Shown here: positions 47,042 through 55,971 of the stretch, piece after piece
How the letters are laid out: each line of letters begins with the position of its first letter
Numbering within the stretch: the first letter of the stretch is position 1
Translations under genes and position numbers: made by a program
The notes under the pieces: generated by a model
Told to the model about the DNA's origin: nothing
Databases searched by the model: none
Seen by the model: only the letters and a program-made list of their open reading frames with translations
Source of the DNA: Mycolicibacterium litorale
GTDB taxonomy: Bacteria; Actinomycetota; Actinomycetes; Mycobacteriales; Mycobacteriaceae
Direction of reading: 5' to 3'
Assembly (NCBI GenBank): GCA_002007745.1
Contig: CP019882.1
Coordinates: forward strand, 5,332,001 to 5,396,000
DNA length: 64,000 nucleotides

Positions 47042-48394
47042 ATGCCCACACAACCCAACATCGTCTATTTTCACGTCGACAACCTCGGAATGGGTGAACT
47101 CGGTTGCTACGGCGGTGGGATCCTGCGCGGGGCCGACACCGTCAGGGCGGACGCCTTCGCCGCCGAGTCGCTCAAACTTTCCCACTTCGTCGTCGAGCCG
47201 CAGTGCACCCCGACCCGGTCGGCGTTAATGACCGGGCGGTATCCGATCCGATCCGGCAACCACACGATCGCGCTCGGCGGCAATGGCGGCGGCATCGTCG
47301 CCTGGGAGCGCACCATGGGCGATATACTTTCCGAATCGGGTTATGCTACAGCATGTTTCGGAAAGTGGCACATCGGCGCCGAGGACGGCCGCTGGCCAAC
47401 AGATCATGGATTTGACGAGTGGTACGGTCCGGCCCGCACCTACGACGAATGCCTGTGGCCCGACGACCCCTGGTACAACGCCGACCGGGACGGTTACTCC
47501 TACATGTACGACGGCACGAAAGCCGACGGTGTAAAGGCCACCGACCAGCAGCTGACGGTCAAACTCAAAGGCGAGATGGACGGCGAATACGACCGCCGGG
47601 CAAAGGCGTTCATGAAACGCAGTGTCGACGCCGACAAGCCTTTCTACCTCTATCACAACCATTCGCTGATGCATTTCCCGATGGAGGTGCGCCCGGAGTT
47701 CAAAGGCAAGAGCACCAACGGAGCTTGGGGTGACTCACTGCTGATGCTCGATCACGACTTCGGCAGCATCCTTGACGCACTCACCGAACTCGGTATCGAG
47801 GACAACACCATAGTGGTGTTCGCCGGAGACAACGGTGCCGAAGATCACCTAGCCGGTCGCGGTACCGCGGGCTTCTTCGACGGCTCCTACTTCAGCTCGG
47901 CCGAAGGCGGGATCCGCACGCCGTGCCTGATCCGCTGGCCGGGCAAGGTGGCACCGCGCGAAAGCAACGAGATGGTGCACGTCACCGACATGTTCCCGAC
48001 ACTATTGCGCTGGGCGGGCTGCGACATCCCCGATGACCGCATCATCGACGGTATCGACCAGCGGGACTTCTTCGCGGGCGCCGAGGAATCCCAGCGCGAA
48101 GGCTGCATGGTCTGGCTCAATGAGGAACTCCACGCGGTGAAGTGGTCACAGTTCAAGATCAACTTCAAGCGTCAGCAGCACTTCCACGATCCCGAGATCC
48201 CACTCGGATTCGCTCGCATCACGAATCTGCTGGAAGACCCGAAGGAGCGCGAAGCCGTCAACCAGACCTGGGTTCGATGGTGGGTCATGCAGCATGCCTA
48301 TCGGTTTATCCAGGAATTCGACGAAAGCGTGAAGACGGAGGAACTCATCCCCGCCGGCGCTCCGATCGACTTCGTGCCGACCCGTCCGCAGTAG
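47042..48394 (+). CDS. Type I (formylglycine) arylsulfatase-like sulfatase
   Basis: This 450-residue alkaline-phosphatase-fold enzyme hydrolyses sulfate esters. Cys55 in CTPTRSALMTGR is the residue FGE converts, with the CxPxR consensus carrying Thr instead of the usual Ser. Metal ligands include Asp13-Asn14 (FHVDNLG) and Asp263-Asn264 (FAGDNGAED). The first pair is DN rather than DD. No signal peptide is seen, so it probably acts in the cytoplasm on imported esters. The start follows AGAGAGG. The gyrB-like gene is 24 bp downstream. Confidence 0.9.
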   Translation: MPTQPNIVYFHVDNLGMGELGCYGGGILRGADTVRADAFAAESLKLSHFVVEPQCTPTRSALMTGRYPIRSGNHTIALGGNGGGIVAWERTMGDILSESGYATACFGKWHIGAEDGRWPTDHGFDEWYGPARTYDECLWPDDPWYNADRDGYSYMYDGTKADGVKATDQQLTVKLKGEMDGEYDRRAKAFMKRSVDADKPFYLYHNHSLMHFPMEVRPEFKGKSTNGAWGDSLLMLDHDFGSILDALTELGIEDNTIVVFAGDNGAEDHLAGRGTAGFFDGSYFSSAEGGIRTPCLIRWPGKVAPRESNEMVHVTDMFPTLLRWAGCDIPDDRIIDGIDQRDFFAGAEESQREGCMVWLNEELHAVKWSQFKINFKRQQHFHDPEIPLGFARITNLLEDPKEREAVNQTWVRWWVMQHAYRFIQEFDESVKTEELIPAGAPIDFVPTRPQ

Positions 48395-48418
48395 TCAACG
48401 AAACAGCCAGGGCCGCTT

Positions 48419-50344
48419 GTGAATACTTCTGGATATGGCGCCAACTCCATCACGATCCTGGAAGGTCTCGACGTTGTTCGCAAGCGTCCCGGCATGTACA
48501 TCGGCTCGACGGGTGAACGCGGTCTGCACCACATGGTCTGGGAGGTCGTCGACAATGCCGTCGACGAGGCGATGGCCGGGCACGCCAGTCGCGTGGACGT
48601 GACCCTGCTCGCCGATGGCGCGGTGCAGGTAGCCGACGACGGTCGAGGGATCCCGGTGGCCGAGCACGCCACCGGGATCCCCACGGTCGACGTCGTCATG
48701 ACGCAACTGCACGCCGGCGGCAAGTTCGACTCTGATTCCTACAGCGTGTCCGGCGGCCTTCACGGTGTCGGCGTCTCAGTGGTCAACGCCCTGTCCACTC
48801 GCCTCGAGGTCGAGATCTACCGCGAGGGGTATTGCTGGTCGCAATCGTATGAACGATCAGTCCCGGGCACGCTCAACCGCGGTGCGGCAATGTCGAAAAC
48901 CGGAACCACGGTGCGCTTCTGGGCGGATCCCGAGGTATTCGAGACAATCACATACTCCGCGGAGACGATCGCCCGGCGCCTGCAGGAGATGGCTTTTCTC
49001 AACCGCGGGCTGACCCTGACTCTCACCGACCTGCGGACCCCGACCGACGACCACCTGGGTCGCACGTTTCACTACGCCAACGGACTGGCCGACTTTGTCG
49101 CTCACATCAACAGTGCAAAAGAGCCCATCCAGCCAACGATCATCGGCTATCACGGCGCCGCGACGGGCATCGAGGTCGAGGTCGCGATGCAGTGGAACGC
49201 CGGGTACACCGAATCGGTGCATACGTTCGCCAACACCATCAACACTCACGAGGGCGGCACGCACGAAGAAGGCTTCCGTGCGGCACTGACGACGGTGGTC
49301 AACAAGTACGCCAAAGACAAGAAGCTGCTCAAGGACAAAGATCCCAACCTCACTGGCGACGACATCCGCGAGGGCCTCGCCGCCGTGGTCGCGGTGAAGG
49401 TCACCGAACCCCAGTTCGAGGGACAGACCAAAACCCGCCTGGGCAACGCCGAGGTCCGTTCGTTTGTCCAGAAGGTCTGTCACGAGAAGCTGGCACATTG
49501 GCTCGACACCAATCCTGCTGAGGCGAAGACGATCATCGCCAAGATCGCTTCGTCGGCGCAGGCGCGACAAGCAGCACGCAAGGCCAGAGACTTGGTGCGG
49601 CGCAAGAGCGCCACCGACATCGGTGGTCTGCCCGGCAAGCTGGCCGACTGCCGCTCCACCGACCCGCGCCTGTCGGAACTGTATGTGGTGGAGGGTGATT
49701 CGGCTGGCGGCTCGGCCAAGAGCGGTCGGGACTCGATGTTCCAGGCGATCCTGCCGTTGCGCGGCAAGATCATCAACGTCGAGAAGGCGCGCATCGACCG
49801 GGTGCTGAAGAACACCGAAGTCCAGGCCATCATCACCGCCCTGGGCACGGGTATCCACGACGAGTTCGATCTGGCCAAGCTGCGCTACCACAAGATCGTG
49901 CTGATGGCCGACGCCGACGTTGACGGGCAACACATTTCGACGTTGCTGCTGACGCTGCTGTTCCGGTTCATGAAGCCGCTGGTGGAGAACGGCCACATCT
50001 TCCTGGCGCAGCCGCCGCTGTACAAGCTCAAGTGGCAGCGCGCCGACCCGGAGTTCGCCTACTCCGACCGGGAGCGTGATGGTCTGCTGGAAGCCGGAAA
50101 GAAGGCCGGTAAGCGAATCAACGTCGACGACGGTATCCAGCGCTACAAGGGTCTGGGCGAGATGGATGCCAAGGAGCTGTGGGAGACCACCATGGACCCG
50201 TCGGTCCGGGTGCTGCGCCAGGTCACCCTCGACGACGCCGCCACCGCCGATCAACTGTTCTCCATCCTGATGGGCGACGACGTCGAAGCCCGGCGCAGCT
50301 TCATCACGCGCAACGCCAAGGACATTCGCTTCCTCGACATCTGA
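48419..50344 (+). CDS. GyrB paralogue (DNA gyrase/topoisomerase subunit B)
   Basis: This 641-residue protein is a complete GyrB: GHKL ATPase (EVVDNAVDE with Asn46, DDGRGIPV, GGLHGVGVS), transducer, TOPRIM (EGDSAGGSAKSGRD, DADVDGQHI) and tail FITRNAKDIRFLDI. Most of it reads like M. tuberculosis GyrB, but the roughly 30-residue mycobacterial insert in the transducer region is absent; the chain goes from LTLTDLRTPTDDHLGRTFHY directly onward. No gyrA-like partner is beside it and the canonical gyrB normally lies near oriC. It starts GTG 24 bp after the sulfatase. Why it is here is unknown. Confidence 0.92.
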   Translation: MNTSGYGANSITILEGLDVVRKRPGMYIGSTGERGLHHMVWEVVDNAVDEAMAGHASRVDVTLLADGAVQVADDGRGIPVAEHATGIPTVDVVMTQLHAGGKFDSDSYSVSGGLHGVGVSVVNALSTRLEVEIYREGYCWSQSYERSVPGTLNRGAAMSKTGTTVRFWADPEVFETITYSAETIARRLQEMAFLNRGLTLTLTDLRTPTDDHLGRTFHYANGLADFVAHINSAKEPIQPTIIGYHGAATGIEVEVAMQWNAGYTESVHTFANTINTHEGGTHEEGFRAALTTVVNKYAKDKKLLKDKDPNLTGDDIREGLAAVVAVKVTEPQFEGQTKTRLGNAEVRSFVQKVCHEKLAHWLDTNPAEAKTIIAKIASSAQARQAARKARDLVRRKSATDIGGLPGKLADCRSTDPRLSELYVVEGDSAGGSAKSGRDSMFQAILPLRGKIINVEKARIDRVLKNTEVQAIITALGTGIHDEFDLAKLRYHKIVLMADADVDGQHISTLLLTLLFRFMKPLVENGHIFLAQPPLYKLKWQRADPEFAYSDRERDGLLEAGKKAGKRINVDDGIQRYKGLGEMDAKELWETTMDPSVRVLRQVTLDDAATADQLFSILMGDDVEARRSFITRNAKDIRFLDI

Positions 50345-50346
50345 CG

Positions 50347-50688
50347 TCAGAGCAGCGGCAGCAGCAGATAGACCAGCACCAAAGCCGACAACGCCAGCAC
50401 GCCGGTGCCTGCTATCACCACGTCACGCCGGACCGCGCCGGGTGTCACACCACGCACGACGAGCAGGCGGCGGCGCCTAACGCCTATCGCCCAGACGATC
50501 AAGGCCACCGCGCCTGCCGCCGCCCCGACCGTCACACGACCCGGATGTTCGATCAGGGTGGCGACGTCGCGGTCCTTCACAAGAAGGAGTCCGCCGGTCA
50601 CCATGACAGCAAGCGAAGTGCGGGTCCACGCGAGCACTGTCCGCTCGGGTTGCAGCCCGCGGTCTCCAGCCAACGATTCCGAATTCAT
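50347..50688 (-). CDS. DUF202 membrane protein, second of pair
   Basis: This 113-residue protein has the DUF202 start signature LQPERTVLAWTRTSLAVMV and three TM segments. The ATG at 50688 overlaps the upstream DUF202 gene by 4 bp. Such pairs are common in actinobacteria; function is unknown. It converges on the gyrB-like gene with a 2-bp gap. Confidence 0.8.
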   Translation of the reverse strand: MNSESLAGDRGLQPERTVLAWTRTSLAVMVTGGLLLVKDRDVATLIEHPGRVTVGAAAGAVALIVWAIGVRRRRLLVVRGVTPGAVRRDVVIAGTGVLALSALVLVYLLLPLL

Positions 50689-51074
50689 CGCGGCCCGGCG
50701 TTGGCCGCAACCGCCAGGGTCACCGTCACCGCGCTGATCACGAGGAGCCCGGCTGCCAGGTACGCCGGCGCAGTCGCTCGCGGCAGGGGAAGGTCGCGTC
50801 GCATCGCGCGATCGACTTGATGCCAACGGCGTAATCCGGCACCCGTCGTCAGCATCGCCAGCGCTCCGACCGCGGCGCCGAGCCCGTGACGCAGACCCGG
50901 AACACCCAGCTCCGGCAGAAACTGGACCACTGCGACCGCCGCCGCGAGCAAGCCCAGCGACGTCCGCTGCCAGGCCAGAAACGTCCGCTCATTGGCCAGA
51001 GTGAACCGATAGTCGGGCTCTGCATGTCGTGAATTATGTTCGTCGACAATAGGTTCCGTGCTGATCGGTCGCAT
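50685..51074 (-). CDS. DUF202 membrane protein (YidH-like)
   Basis: This 129-residue protein has DYRFTLANERTFLAWQRTSL, typical of the YidH/DUF202 family, and three TM segments. It is the first gene of a two-gene unit diverging from the ABC transporter across 256 bp. Function is unknown. Confidence 0.82.
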   Translation of the reverse strand: MRPISTEPIVDEHNSRHAEPDYRFTLANERTFLAWQRTSLGLLAAAVAVVQFLPELGVPGLRHGLGAAVGALAMLTTGAGLRRWHQVDRAMRRDLPLPRATAPAYLAAGLLVISAVTVTLAVAANAGPR

Positions 51075-51117
51075 CGTTCCAGTGTGGCGCGCGCTGCCGG
51101 CGCAAAGCCACTATGGT

Positions 51118-51164
51118 TCAGGTGGCGTAACGAAGACTTCACGTCGGCGCAGGTGGGGCCCACC
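51118..51164. promoter_or_regulatory. Repeated motif and palindrome before ABC transporter operon
   Basis: TCAGGTGGCGTAAC at 51118-51131 is identical to the motif upstream of the GntR gene. A perfect palindrome GGTGGG-G-CCCACC follows at 51152-51164. A near-copy, GATGGCGTAAC, lies at about 51265-51275. The sites are in the gap between the DUF202 pair and the binding-protein gene and may be a shared operator. Confidence 0.45.
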
Positions 51165-51330
51165 ACGCACGATGTTACCGGGCCACAATCCCTGGGGACT
51201 CGCCGGCGGACCGCCGAAGATCTTAAGTCTCCGCCATCCTGACCTTGGTCATCTGACCTGCGTTGATGGCGTAACGGCCGTGCAACGTTCAGTGACGGCG
51301 AGGTAACAGAAGACGCCGAACCTGGTGTGC

Positions 51331-52785
51331 ATGGAGAACCAAAGCGGAGGCTCACGGGCTCGGCGTCGGTCCGCCGCCGCAGTGGCTGTGACGCTGAGCT
51401 TAGTAGCTGCGCAGGCGCTGACCGGCTGTGGATTGCTGACCGAGCCGACGATCACTGTCAACGTCGGCTACCAGTCCAAGACCATCAACACTGTCAACGC
51501 CGGCACCCTGATGCGCGATCGGCGCGAGTTCGAAGACACACTGAACCGGCTCGGAACAGCCAACGGAAAGAAGTACCGGGTGGTGTGGCAAGACTTCGCT
51601 TCCGGCGCACCACTCACAGCGCAGATGATGGCCACTCATGTCGACATCGGCTCCATGGGTGATTATCCGTTGTTGACCAACGGCTCGAAGACCCGCAAGT
51701 ACAGCGACGCCGAGACCGAGCTGATCGCCACCACCGGCTATAGCCTGCGCGGCTCACTCAATCAGGTTGTGGTACCGGCCGAATCGACCGCTCGCACCCT
51801 GGGCGACCTGGCCAGCCGACGAGTCTCCACCAGCCTAGGCTCCGCGGGGGACGGCATGTTCTCCACTGCGTTGCAGCGCAACAAGATCGAAAAGACCGCA
51901 GTGAACATCGTCAATCAGGACCCGGCGGTGGGCGCATCCGCGATCGACGGCGGGCAGGTGGATGCCCTGGCACAGTTCGTGCCCTGGCCGCAACTGGTGA
52001 TCTTCCGGAACAACGCCAGGCTGCTCTACGACGGAGGCGACAACGAGGTCCCGACCTTCCACGGTGTGGTGGTGCGTCGGCAATTCGCCGACGCACACCC
52101 GGAGGTGACGGCCGCCTTCCTGCAAGCGATGAAGGCGACCACCGAGTACATCAACACCAACCCGCTACCCGCAGCGCTGCGGGTGAGCGCCATCACGGGC
52201 ATCGAACCCGAAGTCGTGTACCTCTACAACGGCCCCAACGGGCTGGTGTCCTTCGACATGACACTCAAACCCCAATTCGCCGCGGCGTTCGACCAGATCA
52301 AAACGTTCCTCGTCACACGAGGCAGCGTGACGGCCGATTTTGACATAGCCGGCTTTCTCGACGACAGCCATCTGCGTCAGCTGTTCGGTGCTGACTACGA
52401 GCAGCGCCGCGACAGCATCGTCAACCCCGATCCGTTGACCGGCACCGACGATCTGTGCCGATTGCCGGTAGCCGATCCGGCTCAGGCATCTGAGGTGTGG
52501 GCAAAGGATGCCGATCACACTCAAGTCGCCGCTACGCCGACGTGCCTCTTGCGTCGGGTCGCCGCCACCCCCGCGGTACGGGCCGCTTATGTGCCCGACA
52601 CTCTCACCGGCATTCGGCTGTTCGCCGATCACGCCGTGTGGCTGCAGGATCCGGGCGCTGCACCGACGCAGCGCTATAAACCGTTCGCCACCGACGCCGG
52701 TGCCGACACCTACCGAGCCGAACATCCGCAAGCACAACCCGTCGGCTATTCGATCGCGGTCTCGCAGTCGAGATCGTCCGGCTAG
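51331..52785 (+). CDS. ABC transporter substrate-binding lipoprotein, nitrate/sulfonate type, with C-terminal extension
   Basis: This 484-residue exported lipoprotein (signal peptide, lipobox LTGC) is of the NMT1/SsuA/TauA family. Residues about 35-370 fit the binding fold (VGYQSKTINTVNAG, HVDIGSMGDYPLLTN). The remaining roughly 110 residues, with two cysteines and LTGIRLFADHAVWLQDPG, are not part of the usual 330-residue protein. The ATG at 51331 is used; GTG 51325 is two codons upstream. With the sulfatase beside it, an organosulfur or sulfate-ester ligand is likely, not proven. Confidence 0.85.
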   Translation: MENQSGGSRARRRSAAAVAVTLSLVAAQALTGCGLLTEPTITVNVGYQSKTINTVNAGTLMRDRREFEDTLNRLGTANGKKYRVVWQDFASGAPLTAQMMATHVDIGSMGDYPLLTNGSKTRKYSDAETELIATTGYSLRGSLNQVVVPAESTARTLGDLASRRVSTSLGSAGDGMFSTALQRNKIEKTAVNIVNQDPAVGASAIDGGQVDALAQFVPWPQLVIFRNNARLLYDGGDNEVPTFHGVVVRRQFADAHPEVTAAFLQAMKATTEYINTNPLPAALRVSAITGIEPEVVYLYNGPNGLVSFDMTLKPQFAAAFDQIKTFLVTRGSVTADFDIAGFLDDSHLRQLFGADYEQRRDSIVNPDPLTGTDDLCRLPVADPAQASEVWAKDADHTQVAATPTCLLRRVAATPAVRAAYVPDTLTGIRLFADHAVWLQDPGAAPTQRYKPFATDAGADTYRAEHPQAQPVGYSIAVSQSRSSG

Positions 52786-52815
52786 TCATCCAACCCGGTA
52801 ATCGAAGGAGACACG

Positions 52816-53697
52816 ATGACACTGACTCTCAACGATGTGGGTGCCGCACCCACTCGGGCGTCGGCCGCGCCACCGAAGAGGTCCAACCGCAATACCATCG
52901 CAGGCTTGCTGCCGGCGAAGCTCCGCACCCGCGCCGCGGCCTTCACCCTGCCGCTGATTCCCATCACAGCGTTCCTGGTGCTCTGGCACCTGCTGACAAG
53001 CCACAACGTAGTGGCCTGGCTGCGGTTCAACCGCATGCCCACCCCCGCCAGCGTCTTCGACGCCTTCGTCGCGCGGGTCGGCTCGGGGTCCTACTACGAC
53101 GATCTGCTGGCCAGTCTGCAACGCATCCTGCTCGGATTCGGGCTGGCCGCCGTTGTCGGCATCGCTCTCGGCATTCTGGTGGGCCGCTCGGAGATCGCGC
53201 GAATGACATTGCGGCCCTTCATCGAGATCATTCGGCCGATCCCCGCGATCGCACTGGTGCCGCTGACCATCCTGCTGTTCCCATCCAGCGAGCAGGGCAT
53301 CGTGTTCATCACGTTCTTCGCCGCGTTCTTCCCCGTGGTGGTCAGCACCATCCATGCGATGGACTCACTACCGAAGGTATGGGAGGAAGCCGCCAAGACG
53401 ATGGGCGCAGGTCGAGTGTCCCTCCTGTTCCATGTGATCCTGCCCGGTGCGCTACCAAGCATCTTCGCCGGCCTGTCAGTTGCCATGGGCGTCGCATGGA
53501 TCTGTGTGGTAAGCGCTGAGATGATCTCCGGACAGTTCGGGATCGGTTATTTCACCTGGCAGTCCTACGGATTGCTGGACTACGCAGGCGTTGTGGTCGG
53601 CATGATCTCGATCGGTGCGCTCGGTTTGATCACCGCGTGGCTCGTGGAATTCGCCGGCCGCCGGGTCAACCGCTGGTTGCCGAGGGCCGCCCGATGA
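52816..53697 (+). CDS. ABC transporter permease (SsuC/TauC family)
   Basis: This 293-residue permease has about six TM segments. The family loop reads EEAAKTMGAGRVSLLFHVILPGALPSI near residue 195. The ATG follows GAAGGAGA. It overlaps the ATPase gene by 4 bp. It belongs with the nitrate/sulfonate/taurine importer group, which moves small anions through the inner membrane. Confidence 0.92.
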   Translation: MTLTLNDVGAAPTRASAAPPKRSNRNTIAGLLPAKLRTRAAAFTLPLIPITAFLVLWHLLTSHNVVAWLRFNRMPTPASVFDAFVARVGSGSYYDDLLASLQRILLGFGLAAVVGIALGILVGRSEIARMTLRPFIEIIRPIPAIALVPLTILLFPSSEQGIVFITFFAAFFPVVVSTIHAMDSLPKVWEEAAKTMGAGRVSLLFHVILPGALPSIFAGLSVAMGVAWICVVSAEMISGQFGIGYFTWQSYGLLDYAGVVVGMISIGALGLITAWLVEFAGRRVNRWLPRAAR

Positions 53698-54449
53698 GCC
53701 AAGGTGCAGTTACCCTCGACAGCCTGAAGCTTGGCTTCAATGGTGTTCTGGCAGCCGATATCTCACTGGCCGTCGACCCCGGCGAGGTCATCGTCTTCCT
53801 CGGCCCGTCCGGCTGCGGCAAGTCGACGATCCTGCGGGCACTGGCCGGGCTACTCGCCCCGATGGGCGGCGCCGCCACGGTGGACGGTGCGCCTGTAACG
53901 GGTAACGCCGCCCAGTGCGCCATGGTCTTCCAGGAGGACGCCCTGTTCCCATGGCGTACCGCCCTGAAGAACGTCCAGTACCCGATCCGGCTACGGGGCG
54001 TGCGGGGCAAGGAGCTGAAACGGACTGCGACCGCCCGTTTGGAGCAGGTCGGTCTCGGCGCCTACCTCGATCATCTGCCCAGTCAGCTCTCCGGTGGCAT
54101 GCGCCAGCGCGTGCAGCTCGCCCGCACCTTGGCGTGCGAACCACGGGTGATGCTCATGGACGAGCCATTCGGTGCCCTCGACGCACAGACACGGCTGGAT
54201 ATGCAACGGCTGCTGACATCAGTGTGGGAGCAGCAGAAGATGACGATCCTGTTCGTCACCCACGATGTCGATGAGGCACTGCTTCTGGCTGACCGCGTGG
54301 TTCTGCTCAGCCACCGGCCGGCAACCGTCGCAGACATCATCACCATCGACAACCCGCGGACACCCGAGGCGCAATTCGAGGAGCAATACCAGCGACGACG
54401 TTACGCCATCCTCGAGTTCCTCGGACAGAGCCCGGCACAGAGCGCCTGA
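53694..54449 (+). CDS. ABC transporter ATPase (SsuB/TauB family)
   Basis: This 251-residue ATPase has Walker A LGPSGCGKST, Q-loop FQEDALFPW, signature LSGGMRQRVQLA and Walker B VMLMDEPFGALD, the pattern of SsuB/TauB-type proteins. It is coupled to the permease by a 4-bp overlap and is followed by the SulP gene 11 bp later, suggesting one transcript. Confidence 0.93.
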   Translation: MSQGAVTLDSLKLGFNGVLAADISLAVDPGEVIVFLGPSGCGKSTILRALAGLLAPMGGAATVDGAPVTGNAAQCAMVFQEDALFPWRTALKNVQYPIRLRGVRGKELKRTATARLEQVGLGAYLDHLPSQLSGGMRQRVQLARTLACEPRVMLMDEPFGALDAQTRLDMQRLLTSVWEQQKMTILFVTHDVDEALLLADRVVLLSHRPATVADIITIDNPRTPEAQFEEQYQRRRYAILEFLGQSPAQSA

Positions 54450-54460
54450 GGAGCCCGGCT

Positions 54461-55971
54461 GTGAGCCTCACCCTTTCCACCGCCCACCGACCTGGCACTG
54501 ATGCGACTTCCGTTGTGCACGCGCTGCGTTCGCCGACGCGCTTACGGACCGAGGTGTTGGCCGGCCTGGTTGTCGCGCTGGCGCTGATTCCGGAAGCCAT
54601 CGCATTCTCGGTGATCGCCGGGGTGGACCCGAGGGTAGGCCTGTTCAGCTCGGTGACGATGGCGATCACGATCGCGTTCACCGGGGGCGGCCCGCGATGA
54701 TCTCGGCAGCCACCGCCGCGGTGGCTCTGGTCGTCGCACCAGTGGCGCACACCCACGGGGTGGGATATCTGGTCGCGACGATCGCGCTCGCCGGCTGCTT
54801 TCAGATGACCCTGGCCTTCGCCGGGGTGGCCAAGTTGATGCGCTTCATCCCCCGCAGCGTCATGGTCGGGTTCGTCAATGCATTGGCGATCTTGGTCTTC
54901 GTATCGCAGGTGCCCCACCTGTTGGGCGTTCCGTGGCTGGTGTTTCCGCTGACCGCCGTGGGCATCGTCGTGATGGTTCTACTACCCAAGATAACCACCG
55001 CCGTACCCGCGCCGCTGGTAGTCGTGCTCCTGCTCACCGGGGCGGTTGTCCTGTTCGGTTGGCATGTGCCAAACGTGGGAGATCAAGGTGCGTTGCCGGA
55101 TTCGCTACCGAGTCTGGGAATTCCGCATATTCCCTTTACATTCGACACACTGCGGATCATCGCACCGTACTCGCTGGGCGCCGCGCTGGTCGGGCTGTTG
55201 GAATCGCTGATGACCGCCAAACTCGTCGACGACATCACCGAGACACCGTCGAACAAGACGCGCGAAGCCTGGGGCCAGGGAATGGCCAACATCGTCACCG
55301 CCGCCTTCGGCGGGATGGGTGGTTGCGCAGTGATCGGTCAGACCATGATGAACGTCAAGATCGCGGGCGCCCGCACCCGGTTGTCGACGTTGTTGACCGG
55401 GGTCTTTGTGCTGGTACTCGTGGTGTCGCTGGGACCCGCGGTCGGGCTGATCCCGATGGCCGCACTGGTGGCCGTGATGATCGTGATATCGGTGGCGACG
55501 TTCGACTGGCACAGCGTTGCGTTGTCCACTCTGCGCGTGATGCCGCGCAGCGAGACAGCAGTGATGGTGGTGACCGTCGTCGGAACCGTCGCCACGGGCA
55601 ACCTTGCCATCGGCGTGTCTCTGGGTGTGCTGACCGCCATGGTCGGCTTCGCTCGCCGGGTCGCACATCTGACGACCGTCGAATGCCACGACGCCGAGCC
55701 GGCGTCGTCGGTGCCCCGGACCTACCGCGTGCGCGGCGAGTTGTTCTTCGCATCAAGCAACGACCTTGTCCACCAGTTCGACTACGCCAACGATCCCAAT
55801 CGTGTGGTGATCGATCTATCGGCTACCGACGTGTGGGACGCATCGTCGGTCGCGGCGCTGGACTCGATCCGGCGAAAGTACGAGGCACGGGGGAAGACTG
55901 TGACGCTCATCGGCCTCGACGGTCCGAGTCTGGAGCGGCTCAGCAAGTTGTCCGGCCGGATGGGAATCTAA
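54461..55971 (+). pseudogene. SulP sulfate transporter with STAS domain, frameshifted
   Basis: The first 79 codons encode the SulP N-terminus (LAGLVVALALIPEAIAFSVI) and end at TGA 54698-54700. The rest (MISAATAAVALVVAPVAHTH) continues in another frame to 55971 and ends in a STAS domain (RVVIDLSATDVWDASSVAAL). Adding one G to the five-G run at 54683-54687 restores the family sequence TGGRPAMISAAT and a 503-residue protein. The intact product would be an anion transporter, probably sulfate, following the sulfonate-type ABC operon. A re-initiating ATG at 54697 might allow a truncated protein. Sequencing error is possible. Confidence 0.85.
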
